Shown piece by piece: positions 41,329 to 51,375 of a stretch of 64,000 bases of DNA. The stretch is from Arthrobacter sp. 9V. Its GTDB lineage: Bacteria > Actinomycetota > Actinomycetes > Actinomycetales > Micrococcaceae. Within the stretch, counting starts at the first letter, position 1. Each line of letters begins with the position of its first letter. Under the pieces are notes generated by a model. The model had not been told where the DNA came from and did no database searches. It saw only the letters and a program-made list of their open reading frames with translations. The stretch lies in NCBI RefSeq assembly GCF_902506065.1, contig NZ_LR732912.1, forward strand, positions 1,751,983 to 1,815,982, written 5' to 3'. Position numbers and translations under genes: made by a program.

Positions 41329-43890
41329 CTAAACGTCGGCCGCCCGCGCGCGCAGCGCCCGTGCCACGCCGTCGCGGTTTTCCTGCATCATGCGGCGCAG
41401 CGCTGCACTGTCCTCCGGAAGTCCTGCCAGGAATTCATCGGTGCGGTCTACGGTCGCTTGTGTGGTGAGCTGCGCAGGGTAGAGCCCTACCACGATCTGC
41501 TGGGCCAGTGCGTGGGTGCGTTCCTCGACGATTCCGGGAACGGCCGAGAAGTACTTCTCGGCGAACGGCTCCAGAAGAGCTGTGTCCGTGACACGCATGA
41601 AGCCGGCCACGGCAGAGGCCTGCAGGGCGTTGGAGAGCTCTCCCTTGACCACGATCGCGTCCCAGGCTGCTGCCTTGGCTTCAGGGGTTGGGATGGCAGC
41701 TTTGGCCAGTGCTGCCGCATTTTGGCCGTTGGAGGTGTTGTCCCGCGCAAGCTCCTCATCAATACGGGCTTGGTCCTGCCGCCCACCGGCCACCAGGGCG
41801 GTCAGCAACTCCCAGCGCATGTCTTGGTCGATGCTGAGGCCTTCAAGTGTTTCCGTGCCGTCCAGGAGGGCCTGAATTCGGTCCAATTGCCCGCCGCTGC
41901 GTGCCAACTGGGCATAGGACTTGGCGAATTGCAGCTGGGCATCAGAGGCCGCCACTGCGGTGGAAGCGAGTTCCCACAGCTTGTCTGCGGCTGCGATCGT
42001 CGTCTCGAGCTTGTGGTCCGCCGCCACATAGTAGGTCAGGGTGGTGGCGAGCTGGCGTAGCTGGACCAGTATGACCGAAGAATCTGTTTCCGAGGCGATG
42101 TTCGCCAGGATCAGTTCCACATAGCCGCGGGGAGGGGTCTCACCATCACGGGCAGCATCCCAGGCCGAACCCCATACCAAGGTACGCGGCAGGCTGGCGG
42201 CGAAGTCCTTCAGGTGGGCCGTGGCGGTTGCCAGGGAGTGTTCATCGAGGCGGACTTTCGCGTAGGCGAGGTCGTCATCGTTGAGCAGGATGAAGTCCGG
42301 CCGTGCTTTGCCAACCAAGGCAGGTACGTCGGTCCGTTGGCCATCGACGTCGAGTTCCTCGCGGTGGGTCCGTTCCAGCTTGCCCTCACCGGTAAGCGAA
42401 TAGAAGCCGACGGCGAGGCGGTGCGGGCGGAGCGTGGGCTGCTCATCGATCGCGGTCTGCAGGATCGCGAAAGCGCTGATGGTGCCATCGGCGTCAACGG
42501 AGAGCTCGGGAGCGAGGGTGTTCACGCCGGCAGTTTCCAGCCAGAGCTTGCCCCATGCGTCCAGGTCGCGGCCACTGGCGGCCTCGAGCTCCACCATGAG
42601 GTCCGCGAGTTCGGTGTTCTTCCAGGCATGCTTGGCGAAATACGTCCGGACGCCGGCCATGAACTGTTCCGGACCCACCCAAGCCACCAATTGCCGTAGC
42701 ACCGAAGCGCCCTTGGCATAGGTGATGCCGTCGAAGTTCACTTCCACGTCTTCGAGGTTGTTGATTTCGGCGAAGATCGGGTGTGTGGTGGGCAGTTGGT
42801 CCTGCCTGTAGGCCCAGGTCTTTTCCACGGAGGCGAAGGTGGTCCAGGCGCGATCGAATTCCGTGTTTTCCACGGCGGCCAGGTGGGACATGTATTCAGC
42901 GAAGGATTCGTTGAGCCAGAGGTCATTCCACCAGCGCATGGTCACCAGGTCACCGAACCACATGTGTGCCAATTCATGCAGGACGGTGATGGCACGGCGC
43001 TCAATCTGGGCCCCGGTGACCTTGCCGCGGAACACGTAGCCTTCCAGGATGGTCACCGCACCGGCGTTTTCCATGGCTCCCGCGTTGAATTCAGGGACAA
43101 ACAACTGATCGTACTTTTCGAACGGGTACGGGAATCCGAACTGTGCCTCGAAGAACTCGAAGCCTTGGCGGGTGAGCTGGAAAATGTTGTCCGCGTCGAG
43201 GTACTGCATGAGTGACTTGCGGGCAAACACTCCCAAGGGAATGACCCGACCGTCGGAGCTGGTCACATCGGAGCGGATTGACTGGTATGGCCCGGCGATC
43301 AATGCGGTGACGTAGGAGGACAGGCGCGGCGTCGGCGCGAATTTCCACACCGAACGAGCCAGGCCGTCCTCGGCAGCAGGCGCTTCAACGGGGACCGGAG
43401 TGGGGGAGTTGGAGATCACGTCCCAATGCGACGGCGCTGTGATGGTGAAGGTGAAGCTTGCCTTCAGATCGGGCTGCTCAAAGACGGCGAACATGCGCCG
43501 GGAGTCGGGAACTTCGAACTGAGTGTAGAGATAAACCTCACCATCAACAGGGTCAATAAAGCGGTGGAGGCCTTCGCCGGTGTTCATGTACGGAGCATCG
43601 GCCACCACTACCAGTTCGTTCTCTGCCGCCAGATCCGGGAGCTGTATGCGGACGCCGTCGGAAACCTCCGAGGGGTCCAGCTCGGTGCCATTAAGGGTCA
43701 CGCTGTGGACTGCAGCTGTGATGGCATCGATGAACGTGGACGAACCCGGCTCTGCGGAAAACCGGACTACGGTGGTGGAGCCGAAAGTTTCTGCTCCCTG
43801 AGTCAGGTCCAGGGTTACGTTGTACGACTCGACGTTGAGCAGTTCGGCGCGTTTCGCGGCTTCATCGCGCGTGAGGTTCAGGCCTGGCAA
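41329..43890 (-). CDS. pepN: Aminopeptidase N
   Basis: An 853-residue M1 zinc peptidase removing N-terminal residues from peptides. GAMEN (EFNAGAMENAGAV) and the zinc motif HELAHMWFGDLVTMRWWNDLWLNESFAEY (HExxH-18-E) are intact, and the C-terminal ERAP1-like helical domain ends RRMMQENRDGVARALRARA. TTG at 43890, with GGAGG six bases upstream and the protein opening PGLNLTRDEAAKRAELLN, is the preferred start; the frame is open far upstream but into the divergent gene. It is in the same neighbourhood as rpiB and nei, as in M. tuberculosis. Confidence 0.95.
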   Translation of the reverse strand: MPGLNLTRDEAAKRAELLNVESYNVTLDLTQGAETFGSTTVVRFSAEPGSSTFIDAITAAVHSVTLNGTELDPSEVSDGVRIQLPDLAAENELVVVADAPYMNTGEGLHRFIDPVDGEVYLYTQFEVPDSRRMFAVFEQPDLKASFTFTITAPSHWDVISNSPTPVPVEAPAAEDGLARSVWKFAPTPRLSSYVTALIAGPYQSIRSDVTSSDGRVIPLGVFARKSLMQYLDADNIFQLTRQGFEFFEAQFGFPYPFEKYDQLFVPEFNAGAMENAGAVTILEGYVFRGKVTGAQIERRAITVLHELAHMWFGDLVTMRWWNDLWLNESFAEYMSHLAAVENTEFDRAWTTFASVEKTWAYRQDQLPTTHPIFAEINNLEDVEVNFDGITYAKGASVLRQLVAWVGPEQFMAGVRTYFAKHAWKNTELADLMVELEAASGRDLDAWGKLWLETAGVNTLAPELSVDADGTISAFAILQTAIDEQPTLRPHRLAVGFYSLTGEGKLERTHREELDVDGQRTDVPALVGKARPDFILLNDDDLAYAKVRLDEHSLATATAHLKDFAASLPRTLVWGSAWDAARDGETPPRGYVELILANIASETDSSVILVQLRQLATTLTYYVAADHKLETTIAAADKLWELASTAVAASDAQLQFAKSYAQLARSGGQLDRIQALLDGTETLEGLSIDQDMRWELLTALVAGGRQDQARIDEELARDNTSNGQNAAALAKAAIPTPEAKAAAWDAIVVKGELSNALQASAVAGFMRVTDTALLEPFAEKYFSAVPGIVEERTHALAQQIVVGLYPAQLTTQATVDRTDEFLAGLPEDSAALRRMMQENRDGVARALRARAADV

Positions 43891-44010
43891 GTGGTGCCTC
43901 CGAAGATTTTGGGATGACCGGCCGGACATGACCGGACGCTGGTGTGAAGCCATTCTTTCACTCCCCGCCCGGAAGGCAAGGAGCGGGCACCATAGTGTCG
44001 CCCCACGGAG

Positions 44011-44022
44011 TAGCGTTGGATC
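44011..44022 (+). promoter_or_regulatory. Leaderless-type promoter of the DUF1648 gene
   Basis: TAGCGT is followed by six bases and the ATG; there is no Shine-Dalgarno. Confidence 0.6.
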
Positions 44023-45027
44023 ATGGCATCGTTCCGGGAAACCCTCGATTTCCGCGCACTGAGGTTTGCGGTGGCTTTTCCGCTGCTGCTCGCCGTCGGG
44101 TTTGTGGTGTGCGCCCAGATGCTGCGCAACAACCTCCCCAATCCGGTTGCGGTGATGTGGAACGCCGACGGCGGCAGTTCGTTCGCGCCGTTCGGAGCCT
44201 ATGTGGCCGGCGGCGCTGCCCTCATCACCTTGTGCGGGTGGGCGGTCTTCCTCCAAGCGGTATCCATCACCAGGCCTGTTCTCATGCGTCGCGTCATGAT
44301 GGGCCTTGGCCTTACGGTGAGCCTTTTCATCACCACCGTGGTGGCAGCAGGGCTGGTGGGCCAGTCCGGCCTGGCCGATGCGCGCGAGTCCCATGTGGAC
44401 CCGATCGTCCTGGCCATGGGCAGCGGCGCTGCCCTCGCTCTGGGCGTGGTGATGATGTTCGCCTTCAAACCTGACCCCCGCTGGACGCGCGAGGACGATG
44501 TCGCACTTGCCCAAGAGCTGCGGCTTCTTGAGGACCCGGATCTCGCCCGCGATACGCTCCGGCTGTGGGTGCATGCCCGGAGTTCGGTTTTCATCATGAT
44601 CGTAGTCTCGGCGCTGTTCCCCGCGGCATTGATAGCCGTGGCTGTTCCTTGGCTTGGAGCTCTGGTTGCAGCGGCTGCCTTGGTTGGCGCAGGGTTCCTG
44701 TTCGCCCGGGTACGGGCCGACAGGGGAGGGCTTCAGGTGTTCGCCGGGGGGATTGTGCGCGTCCTGACCGTTCCCGCCGTCGACATCGCTGCGGCGGCGC
44801 CGGCTGAAATAAAAGCGGCAGATTATGGGGGGTGGGGTTGGCGCCACCATGACGACGCCACCGCGATGCTCGTAGGAAGCGGCCCTGCGGTCGTCGTAAG
44901 GAAACTTAACGGAGGCCGGGTGGCGCTCAGTGCGGGAACTGCGGCCTCAGCAGACAAACTCGCTGGAGTCCTCAACCGGGCGGCGCATCGAGCCCGCGGC
45001 GACGGGCAGGCCCAACAACCCGGGTAG
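44023..45027 (+). CDS. DUF1648-domain membrane protein
   Basis: A 334-residue protein with about six membrane helices. The N-terminal DUF1648 pattern includes NLPNPVAVMWNADGGSSFAPFG, between helix 1 and helix 2. A C-terminal soluble part (GGLQVFAGGIVRVLTVPAVD onward) resembles a PH-like domain. The function is unknown; relatives include SdpI-type immunity proteins and sensor accessory proteins. It is divergent from pepN and precedes rpiB by 79 bp. Confidence 0.85.
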   Translation: MASFRETLDFRALRFAVAFPLLLAVGFVVCAQMLRNNLPNPVAVMWNADGGSSFAPFGAYVAGGAALITLCGWAVFLQAVSITRPVLMRRVMMGLGLTVSLFITTVVAAGLVGQSGLADARESHVDPIVLAMGSGAALALGVVMMFAFKPDPRWTREDDVALAQELRLLEDPDLARDTLRLWVHARSSVFIMIVVSALFPAALIAVAVPWLGALVAAAALVGAGFLFARVRADRGGLQVFAGGIVRVLTVPAVDIAAAAPAEIKAADYGGWGWRHHDDATAMLVGSGPAVVVRKLNGGRVALSAGTAASADKLAGVLNRAAHRARGDGQAQQPG

Positions 45028-45106
45028 CGGTACCCTAGGTAGCGCATCCCTCATCGTCGCGCCCGGCCATATGCCGCATCCGCGCGCCAGAAAGAACGGA
45101 CTTCCT

Positions 45107-45589
45107 GTGACTACACCCCGCGTCCACATCGCTACGGACCACGCCGGCATGGAACTCAGTGCCCACCTGGTCAGCCACCTCACGGCCAAAGGCTACGAAG
45201 TGGTGGATCACGGGCCCAAGGAGTACGACGCCTTGGATGACTACCCTTCTTTCTGCATCAATGCGGGCCTTGCCGTGGTGGCAGACCAGAAAGCCGGCGT
45301 CCACGCCTTGGGCATCGTGTTGGGCGGCTCGGGCAACGGTGAACAGATTGCTGCGAACAAGGTCAACGGCGTTCGTGCCGCGCTGGCCTGGAACCTTTCC
45401 ACTGCCAAGTTGGCCCGCGAGCACAACGACGCAAATGTGGTGGCTGTTGGTGGCCGCCAGCACACCGTTGAGGAAGCTACCGAACTCATTGAAGCCTTCC
45501 TGCAGGAACCATTCAGCAACGACGAACGCCACGTTCGCCGCATCGGAAAAATCGCGGTGTATGAATCCACCGGCGAGATCGTTGAGTAG
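45107..45589 (+). CDS. rpiB: Ribose-5-phosphate isomerase B
   Basis: A 160-residue isomerase of ribose 5-phosphate and ribulose 5-phosphate, acting in the pentose phosphate pathway downstream of Gnd. The N-terminal HIATDHAGMELSAHL, the phosphate-binding LGGSGNGEQIAANK and the DANVVAVGGRQHTVEEA block identify the RpiB family. The position of the usual catalytic Cys in GxGNG-type enzymes is occupied by Ser, as in mycobacterial RpiB. The GTG start overlaps no gene; its stop (TAG) shares one base with the nei GTG. Confidence 0.95.
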   Translation: MTTPRVHIATDHAGMELSAHLVSHLTAKGYEVVDHGPKEYDALDDYPSFCINAGLAVVADQKAGVHALGIVLGGSGNGEQIAANKVNGVRAALAWNLSTAKLAREHNDANVVAVGGRQHTVEEATELIEAFLQEPFSNDERHVRRIGKIAVYESTGEIVE

Positions 45590-46476
45590 TGCCTGAGGGG
45601 CACTCGGTCCATAGGCTGGCCCGCCAGTTCCAGGATGTTTTTGGGGGCCGGCGCTTGGATGTTTCCAGCCCGCAGGGCAGGTTTTCTGCCGGTGCGCAGC
45701 TCCTGACGGGGCACGCCATGGTGGAGTCCATGGCTCACGGAAAGCAGCTGTTTCTCAGGTTTGACCATGAGCTCTTCCTGCACGTCCACTTGGGCCTCTA
45801 CGGCGCTTGGAGTTTCGGCGGCGATAGTTCCTTCACCGGCGCGTCCAGCATTGGAGCTCCGCGCCGCATCGGCGAACGGGAGAGCGGCTCCGCCGCCGAA
45901 GACGGTGGATATTCAGGACCGCCCGCGCCGGTAGGTGCCGTCCGGGTCCGCTTGGTCTCGGATCATGGCTGGGCGGACCTCCGTGGTGCCACCACCTGCG
46001 CGGCGATAACGGCAGCCGCGGCGGCTGCGGTGTTGGCACGATTGGGCCCGGACCCGCTGCACAATCGCGAAGGTGATCGCGAAGAGTTCATCCGCCGTCT
46101 GCGCCGCCGCAAAACACCCGTGGCGCTGCTGTTGATGGACCAATCCGTCCTGGCCGGCGTAGGCAACATTTACAGGGCCGAGGTACTGTTCCGGCAAGCA
46201 GTGGATCCTTGGACACCTGGAAGCAGCATTGATGCCGAAACTGCCGGCCGTCTCTGGGATGACACCGTGGACACCATGTCCGATGGCGTCCGTGATGGAC
46301 GGATTGTTACGACCCCATCCACGTTGTGGACCGGCGGCGGGGTTATAGCGCCCGACGCCGATGCCCACTTTGTCTATAAGCGGGACGGATTGCCCTGCCG
46401 CGCCTGCGGGACGCTGGTGGGGATGACAGAAATCGGTGCCCGCAAACTTTACTGGTGCCCCGGCTGTCAGGTGTGA
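45589..46476 (+). CDS. nei: Endonuclease VIII-like DNA glycosylase (Fpg/Nei family)
   Basis: A 295-residue bifunctional glycosylase/lyase for oxidised pyrimidines. It starts PEGHSVHRLA (catalytic Pro-Glu after Met removal), has VLAGVGNIYRAEVLF (helix-two-turn-helix), and ends with a zinc finger CRACGTLVGMTEIGARKLYW followed by CPGC. PEGH rather than PELPEV places it in the Nei branch. Coupled to rpiB, an arrangement shared with M. tuberculosis Rv2465c-Rv2464c. Confidence 0.93.
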   Translation: MPEGHSVHRLARQFQDVFGGRRLDVSSPQGRFSAGAQLLTGHAMVESMAHGKQLFLRFDHELFLHVHLGLYGAWSFGGDSSFTGASSIGAPRRIGERESGSAAEDGGYSGPPAPVGAVRVRLVSDHGWADLRGATTCAAITAAAAAAVLARLGPDPLHNREGDREEFIRRLRRRKTPVALLLMDQSVLAGVGNIYRAEVLFRQAVDPWTPGSSIDAETAGRLWDDTVDTMSDGVRDGRIVTTPSTLWTGGGVIAPDADAHFVYKRDGLPCRACGTLVGMTEIGARKLYWCPGCQV

Positions 46477-46527
46477 GAACACTTTCCACATAACAAGTCT
46501 CCAAGCAACAGCAAAACTCCAAACAAC

Positions 46528-46561
46528 AGAAGGGCCCCGATCCGTGGATCGGGGCCCTTCT
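46528..46561. terminator. Bidirectional terminator between nei and tRNA-Gly
   Basis: A 16-bp stem beginning AGAAGGGCCCCGATCC with a tight loop. On the minus strand the tail GTTGTTTGG follows, so it ends tRNA-Gly and probably nei as well. Confidence 0.85.
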
Positions 46562-46564
46562 GGT

Positions 46565-46638
46565 TGGAGGGGACGACGGGAATCGAACCCGCGTAATCAG
46601 TTTGGAAGACTGAGGCTTTACCATTAAGCTACGTCCCC
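46565..46638 (-). tRNA. tRNA-Gly (anticodon TCC)
   Basis: Minus-strand cloverleaf: acceptor GGGGACG/CGTCCCC, anticodon stem TCAGT/ACTGA around CTTCCAA with anticodon TCC, T loop TTCGATT. CCA is encoded. Confidence 0.95.
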
Positions 46639-46766
46639 AGGACGGATATCCGTGTTCCGGACATCTTCCCGGTGGCTGTTGAAGCCGGGTACAACTAAAC
46701 CTAATTCCGGCGGCAGTGTCAAATGTGCATTCTGGGCCCGCTTCCCCGTAGACTGTCCTGTGCATT

Positions 46767-46841
46767 CGGGGTGTAGCTCAGCTTGGCTAGAGCGCCTGCT
46801 TTGGGAGCAGGAAGTCGCAGGTTCAAATCCTGTCACCCCGA
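46767..46841 (+). tRNA. tRNA-Pro (anticodon TGG)
   Basis: Acceptor CGGGGTG/CACCCCG, anticodon stem CCTGC/GCAGG around TTTGGGA with anticodon TGG, T loop TTCAAAT. It lies 70 bp before tig. Confidence 0.95.
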
Positions 46842-46910
46842 CTCTGTGTTTGTGTCCGCTTCAGGGACACGACAGAACCCCATACCCACAAATTCAGGAG
46901 TACTTAGACT

Positions 46911-48293
46911 GTGAAGAGCGCTGTCGAGAACCTCACCGCAACGCGGGTCAAGCTCAACGTTGAGGTTCCCTTTGAGGAACTGAAGCCGAGCATCGATGCC
47001 GCGTACAAGACCGTTGCTTCGCAGATCCAGGTTCCCGGATTCCGCAAGGGCAAAGTTCCCTCCAAGCTGATCGACCAGCGCGTTGGCCGTGGCTACGTTC
47101 TGGAGACCGCCATCAATGATGGCCTCAACGGCTGGTACCAGGCTGCAGTTCAGGAAACGGGCGTCCGCCCCCTGAGCCGTCCCGAAGTTGAAATCACCGA
47201 AGTTCCGGACCCGTCCGCAACTGATGGCGAGCTCAAGTTCCAGGTAGAGATCGATGTCCGCCCCGAAATCGAGCTGCCGGACTACGCCGGCATCAAGGTT
47301 GAGGTTGCTGCTGCTGAGTCTTCCGAAGCTGACGTGGACAAGGCCCTGGACGAACTGCGCGGCCGCTTCGGCACGCTCAAGTCCGTTGAGCGTCCTGCCA
47401 AGAACGACGACTTCCTGACCATCGACATCACCGCCACGATTGACGGCGAAGACATCGATTCCGCTTCCGGCCTCTCTTACCAGGTTGGTGCCGGCACCAT
47501 GCTCGAAGGCCTCGACGAAGCCGTGACCGGCCTCTCTGCCGACGAAGAAGCAATCTTCGAGACCACACTGGTGGGCGGCGACCACGCGGGAGAATCCGCT
47601 CAGGTGAAGGTTGTTGTCAAGGCCGTCAAGGAGCGCGAGCTTCCCGAGGCTGATGACGACTTCGCTCAGCTCGCCTCGGAGTTCGACACCCTTGCCGAAC
47701 TCCGTGAGGACCTCGCCAAGCAGGCTTCCGACTCCAAGGTAGTGGAGCAGGGCGTTGAAGCCCGCGACAAGGTTCTGGACAAGCTCGTTGAGCTTGTTGA
47801 GGTCCCGGTTCCGGATTCCGTCGTCGAAGAGCAGATCGAAGCTCACTTCAACCCGGAGAACGCACACGGCGAAGGTGACCACGACACCGAAGAGCACCGC
47901 GCCGAAGTCAAGGCCAACACCGAGCGCGCCTTCCAGAACGAGATCATCCTCGACGCCATTGCTGACAAGGAAGAAGTAGACGTCAGCCAGAACGAGCTGA
48001 TCGACTACATCGTCACCACGGCAAGCCAGTACGGCATGGATCCCAACCAGTTCGCCCAGATCATTGATCAGAGCGGCCAGGTTCCCATGATGGTTTCCGA
48101 GGTTCGCCGCCGCAAGGCACTGGCTGTTGTGCTTGGCCAGGCCGAGGTAGTGGACTCCGAGGGCAACAAGGTTGACCTCACTGACTTCGTCCGCCCCGCA
48201 GGCGAAGCAGCAGCCGAAGAGGCTGCTGCCGTTGAAGCAACCGAAGAAGCTGAAGTTGCTGCAAGCGACGACCCCGCAGCAGTGAAGTTCTAG
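46911..48293 (+). CDS. tig: Trigger factor
   Basis: This 460-residue ribosome-bound chaperone meets nascent chains at the exit tunnel. The N-terminal ribosome-binding domain carries the signature [10 protein letters not shown] (about 43-52). An FKBP-like domain (from about 165, [13 protein letters not shown]) and the long helical C-terminal domain follow. The last 35 residues are acidic and Ala-rich ([20 protein letters not shown]), common in actinobacteria. The GTG has AGGAG upstream, and a strong terminator follows. Confidence 0.97.
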   Translation: MKSAVENLTATRVKLNVEVPFEELKPSIDAAYKTVASQIQVPGFRKGKVPSKLIDQRVGRGYVLETAINDGLNGWYQAAVQETGVRPLSRPEVEITEVPDPSATDGELKFQVEIDVRPEIELPDYAGIKVEVAAAESSEADVDKALDELRGRFGTLKSVERPAKNDDFLTIDITATIDGEDIDSASGLSYQVGAGTMLEGLDEAVTGLSADEEAIFETTLVGGDHAGESAQVKVVVKAVKERELPEADDDFAQLASEFDTLAELREDLAKQASDSKVVEQGVEARDKVLDKLVELVEVPVPDSVVEEQIEAHFNPENAHGEGDHDTEEHRAEVKANTERAFQNEIILDAIADKEEVDVSQNELIDYIVTTASQYGMDPNQFAQIIDQSGQVPMMVSEVRRRKALAVVLGQAEVVDSEGNKVDLTDFVRPAGEAAAEEAAAVEATEEAEVAASDDPAAVKF

Positions 48294-48304
48294 TCAAGTA
48301 CTTC

Positions 48305-48338
48305 AACCGGCCCCGGATCAGACGATCCGGGGCCGGTT
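48305..48338 (+). terminator. Intrinsic terminator after tig
   Basis: AACCGGCCCCGGATC and its exact complement form a 15-bp stem with loop AGAC, followed by TGCTTT. Confidence 0.85.
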
Positions 48339-48377
48339 TGCTTTAAGGGCTGAACATTGATGCTGAGAGCAGACGTG

Positions 48378-48388
48378 CGCCGTCAGCG
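48378..48388. promoter_or_regulatory. ClgR-type box upstream of clpP1
   Basis: On the minus strand this reads CGCTGACGGCG, fitting the core CGCYNANRGCG that I recall for the Clp regulator ClgR of corynebacteria and streptomycetes. It is 100 bp before the clpP1 ATG. GCGAACA occurs here and again 18 bp on. ClgR control of clpP1P2 is established in relatives; here it is inference from the match. Confidence 0.55.
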
Positions 48389-48487
48389 AACAGTGCGATT
48401 TCGGCGAACAAATCGCCCGTGAAAACGGTTAGTGTCCAAGTAGTGAAGTTCAGTGAGGTCACTGGCACCAGCGAGAGGTAAGTACTT

Positions 48488-49126
48488 ATGTCACAGCAAT
48501 CAGAGGCTCCCCGGATGGCAACTGTCGATCCCGCAGCCCAGGACAACTACATCTACAACCGCCTGCTGAAAGAGCGCATTATCTGGCTCGGCTCTGAAGT
48601 CCGTGACGAGAACGCCAATGCCATCTGCTCTCAGCTCCTCCTCCTCTCGGCCGAAGACCCGGAGAAGGACATCTACCTGTACATCAACTCCCCGGGTGGT
48701 TCCGTGACGGCCGGCATGGCCATCTACGACACCATGCAGTTCATCCCGAACGATGTCGTCACGGTGGCAACAGGCCTGGCCGCGTCCATGGGCCAGTTCC
48801 TCCTGTCCTCCGGCACCAAGGGCAAGCGCTACGCAACGCCCAACGCCCGCATCCTGATGCACCAGCCCTCCGGCGGCATCGGTGGTACGGCCTCGGACAT
48901 CAAGATTCAGGCCGAACTGATTCTGCACATGAAGAAGGTCATGGCCGAACTTACGGCAGAGCAGACCGGGCAGTCCGTGGAAACCATCCTCAAGGACAAT
49001 GACCGCGACAAGTGGTTCACGGCCACGGAGGCCCTGGAGTACGGCTTCTTCGACAAGATCTCGGCGCACGCCGGTTCTGTTGCCGGTGGCGGCGGAACGG
49101 CCAACCAGTCGAACTCCGACAACTAA
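48488..49126 (+). CDS. clpP1: ATP-dependent Clp protease proteolytic subunit (first paralogue)
   Basis: A 212-residue serine protease subunit of the Clp chamber. Catalytic Ser about 100 ([11 protein letters not shown]), His about 125 (LMHQPSGG), Asp about 174 (NDRDKWF). [19 protein letters not shown] is the family core. The C-terminal tail is Gly/Asn-rich. It is followed 38 bp later by a second, different clpP, as in other actinobacteria where ClpP1 and ClpP2 form mixed two-ring complexes. Confidence 0.97.
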   Translation: MSQQSEAPRMATVDPAAQDNYIYNRLLKERIIWLGSEVRDENANAICSQLLLLSAEDPEKDIYLYINSPGGSVTAGMAIYDTMQFIPNDVVTVATGLAASMGQFLLSSGTKGKRYATPNARILMHQPSGGIGGTASDIKIQAELILHMKKVMAELTAEQTGQSVETILKDNDRDKWFTATEALEYGFFDKISAHAGSVAGGGGTANQSNSDN

Positions 49127-49164
49127 CCGGCACAAAGAACCACTGAAACCCAGGAGTAAAGAAC

Positions 49165-49824
49165 ATGAACTACAACTTCGGATGGTCTGCCGGTAATCTC
49201 CCGTCCAGCCGTTACGTCCTGCCCCAGTTCGAGGAGCGCACGCCTTACGGCTTCAAGCGCCAGGACCCTTACACCAAGCTGTTCGAGGACCGCATCATCT
49301 TCCTTGGCGTCCAGGTGGACGACGCGTCAGCTGATGACATCATGGCCCAGCTGCTGGTCCTGGAATCAACTGATCCGGACCGCGACATCACCCTGTACAT
49401 CAACTCGCCGGGTGGCTCGTTCACGGCCATGACGGCCATCTACGACACCATGCAGTACATCCGTCCGGAGATTCAGACGGTGTGCCTGGGACAGGCGGCC
49501 AGCGCTGCTGCAGTCCTGCTCGCAGCTGGTACGCCCGGTAAGCGGCTCGCCCTGCCGAACGCCCGCGTCCTGATCCACCAGCCGGCCCTTTCCGGTGGGC
49601 AGGGGGGACAAGCGTCGGACCTGGAGATTCAGGCGGCGGAAGTCATGCGCATGCGCACCTGGCTTGAAGACACGTTGGCGCACCACTCGGGCCGTACGTC
49701 CGAGCAGGTCAACAACGACATCGAGCGTGACAAGATTCTCACTGCTGCGGATGCACTGAGCTATGGTCTCATTGACCAGGTTCTGGACTCGCGGAAGATC
49801 AAGCCTCAGGCAATTACCCGGTAG
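49165..49824 (+). CDS. clpP2: ATP-dependent Clp protease proteolytic subunit (second paralogue)
   Basis: The 219-residue paralogue has Ser about 113 ([11 protein letters not shown]), His about 138 ([10 protein letters not shown]) and the Asp in ERDKILTA. The N-terminal extension ([16 protein letters not shown]) is typical of ClpP2, the ring that docks ClpX/ClpC in mycobacteria. The ATG follows AGGAG. It is in an operon with clpP1. Confidence 0.97.
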   Translation: MNYNFGWSAGNLPSSRYVLPQFEERTPYGFKRQDPYTKLFEDRIIFLGVQVDDASADDIMAQLLVLESTDPDRDITLYINSPGGSFTAMTAIYDTMQYIRPEIQTVCLGQAASAAAVLLAAGTPGKRLALPNARVLIHQPALSGGQGGQASDLEIQAAEVMRMRTWLEDTLAHHSGRTSEQVNNDIERDKILTAADALSYGLIDQVLDSRKIKPQAITR

Positions 49825-49835
49825 CAAGGATTCGG

Positions 49836-49878
49836 ACGCCGGTGTGGTTCACGAAATATGGACCGCACCGGCGTTCTG
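49836..49878 (+). terminator. Hairpin after clpP2
   Basis: ACGCCGGTGTGG pairs with CCGCACCGGCGT (one G-T pair) around a 15-base loop, followed by TCTGTTT. clpX therefore probably has its own promoter; a -10-like TAGAGT lies at about 49907. Confidence 0.65.
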
Positions 49879-50004
49879 TTTCCACCCAAGCAGCCCATTG
49901 TGACCTAGAGTGGATGTTGTCACGGTGGTGCCAACCGCGGCGCAGCCGCACACTTGAGTACGGCGTGGAGCCGCATCACCCGCATGCAACGAAGGGATTC
50001 CCAC

Positions 50005-51294
50005 ATGGCTCGGATTGGCGAGAGCACGGATCTGCTGAAGTGTTCTTTCTGCGGAAAGAGCCAGAAGCAGGTACGAAAGCTGATTGCCGGGCCCGGTGTT
50101 TACATCTGCGACGAGTGCATCGAGCTCTGCAACGAGATCATCGAAGAAGAGCTCGCTGAAGTTTCCGACCTCGGCAGTTTTGAACTCCCCAAGCCCCGCG
50201 AAATTTTCGACTTCCTGCAGGAATACGTCATCGGCCAGGAGCCGGCCAAGCGTTCGTTGGCAGTAGCTGTCTATAACCACTACAAGCGCATCCAGGCAGG
50301 ACACGCACCCAAGGCCGGCAGCCTCGGTGAGGGGTCCCATCACGAGGATGTGGAGATCGCCAAGTCGAACATCCTTCTGATCGGCCCTACAGGCTGCGGA
50401 AAGACGTACCTCGCCCAGACACTGGCGCGCCGTCTCAACGTCCCGTTCGCCGTAGCTGACGCCACCGCTCTAACGGAAGCCGGCTATGTTGGCGAGGACG
50501 TAGAGAACATCCTGCTCAAGCTCATCCAGGCTGCTGACTATGATGTCAAAAAGGCCGAGCAAGGTATCATCTACATCGATGAGATCGATAAGATCTCCCG
50601 GAAGAGCGAAAACCCTTCCATCACCCGCGACGTTTCCGGTGAAGGTGTGCAGCAGGCTCTCCTGAAGATCCTGGAAGGCACCGTAGCTTCCGTTCCGCCC
50701 CAGGGCGGCCGGAAGCACCCCCATCAGGAATTCATCCAGATCGACACCACCAACGTTCTCTTCATCGTGGCCGGAGCCTTCGCCGGACTGGAAGACATCA
50801 TTGGTTCGCGGTCCGGGCGCAAGGGCATCGGCTTCGGTGCGCCGCTCAACGAGGCCCGGGACAATGTTGACACTTACGGCGAAGTCATGCCGGAGGACTT
50901 GCTCAAATTCGGCCTCATCCCGGAATTCATCGGACGGCTTCCAGTGATCACTACAGTCTCCAGCTTGGACCGGCCGGCGTTGATTCAGATCCTTTCCACG
51001 CCAAAGAACGCTCTGGTGAAGCAATATCAGAAGATGTTCCAGCTTGATGGTGTGGAGCTGCAGTTCGAGGATGACGCCTTGGACGCCATAGCGGACCAGG
51101 CCCTTGAGCGTGGCACGGGCGCACGTGGCCTCAGGGCCATCATGGAAGATGTACTGTTGCCCGTTATGTTCGACCTCCCCAGCAGGGATGACATCGCAAC
51201 GGTGGTGATCACGGCCGACGTCGTTGCCAAGACCGCACAACCAACCATGATTGCCCACGACGTCGTCGCCAAGCGCCGGAATAAGTCGGCCTAG
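50005..51294 (+). CDS. clpX: ATP-dependent Clp protease ATP-binding subunit ClpX
   Basis: A 429-residue AAA+ unfoldase feeding ClpP. The N-terminal zinc finger has C13, C16, C35, C38. Walker A is GPTGCGKT, Walker B is [10 protein letters not shown], the pore-1 loop is the [10 protein letters not shown] region, and the ClpP-docking IGF loop is KGIGFGAPL. Sensor-2 is the [11 protein letters not shown] block. The ATG follows GAAGGGA. Lies downstream of clpP1P2, as in mycobacteria. Confidence 0.98.
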   Translation: MARIGESTDLLKCSFCGKSQKQVRKLIAGPGVYICDECIELCNEIIEEELAEVSDLGSFELPKPREIFDFLQEYVIGQEPAKRSLAVAVYNHYKRIQAGHAPKAGSLGEGSHHEDVEIAKSNILLIGPTGCGKTYLAQTLARRLNVPFAVADATALTEAGYVGEDVENILLKLIQAADYDVKKAEQGIIYIDEIDKISRKSENPSITRDVSGEGVQQALLKILEGTVASVPPQGGRKHPHQEFIQIDTTNVLFIVAGAFAGLEDIIGSRSGRKGIGFGAPLNEARDNVDTYGEVMPEDLLKFGLIPEFIGRLPVITTVSSLDRPALIQILSTPKNALVKQYQKMFQLDGVELQFEDDALDAIADQALERGTGARGLRAIMEDVLLPVMFDLPSRDDIATVVITADVVAKTAQPTMIAHDVVAKRRNKSA

Positions 51295-51375
51295 CCTCCT
51301 GTTGGCCTAAACAAGACGGGGTGCCCTTTTGGGGTGGCCGTCATGTCGCTTTCATACCCTTCAGAGGAGTTACCT

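Noticed and set aside
43891..44850. Long N-terminal extension of the pepN frame (1173 codons in total)
   Set aside because: It runs antisense through the DUF1648 gene and reads as low-complexity His/Arg/Gly sequence. TTG at 43890 with a good Shine-Dalgarno fits the family length.
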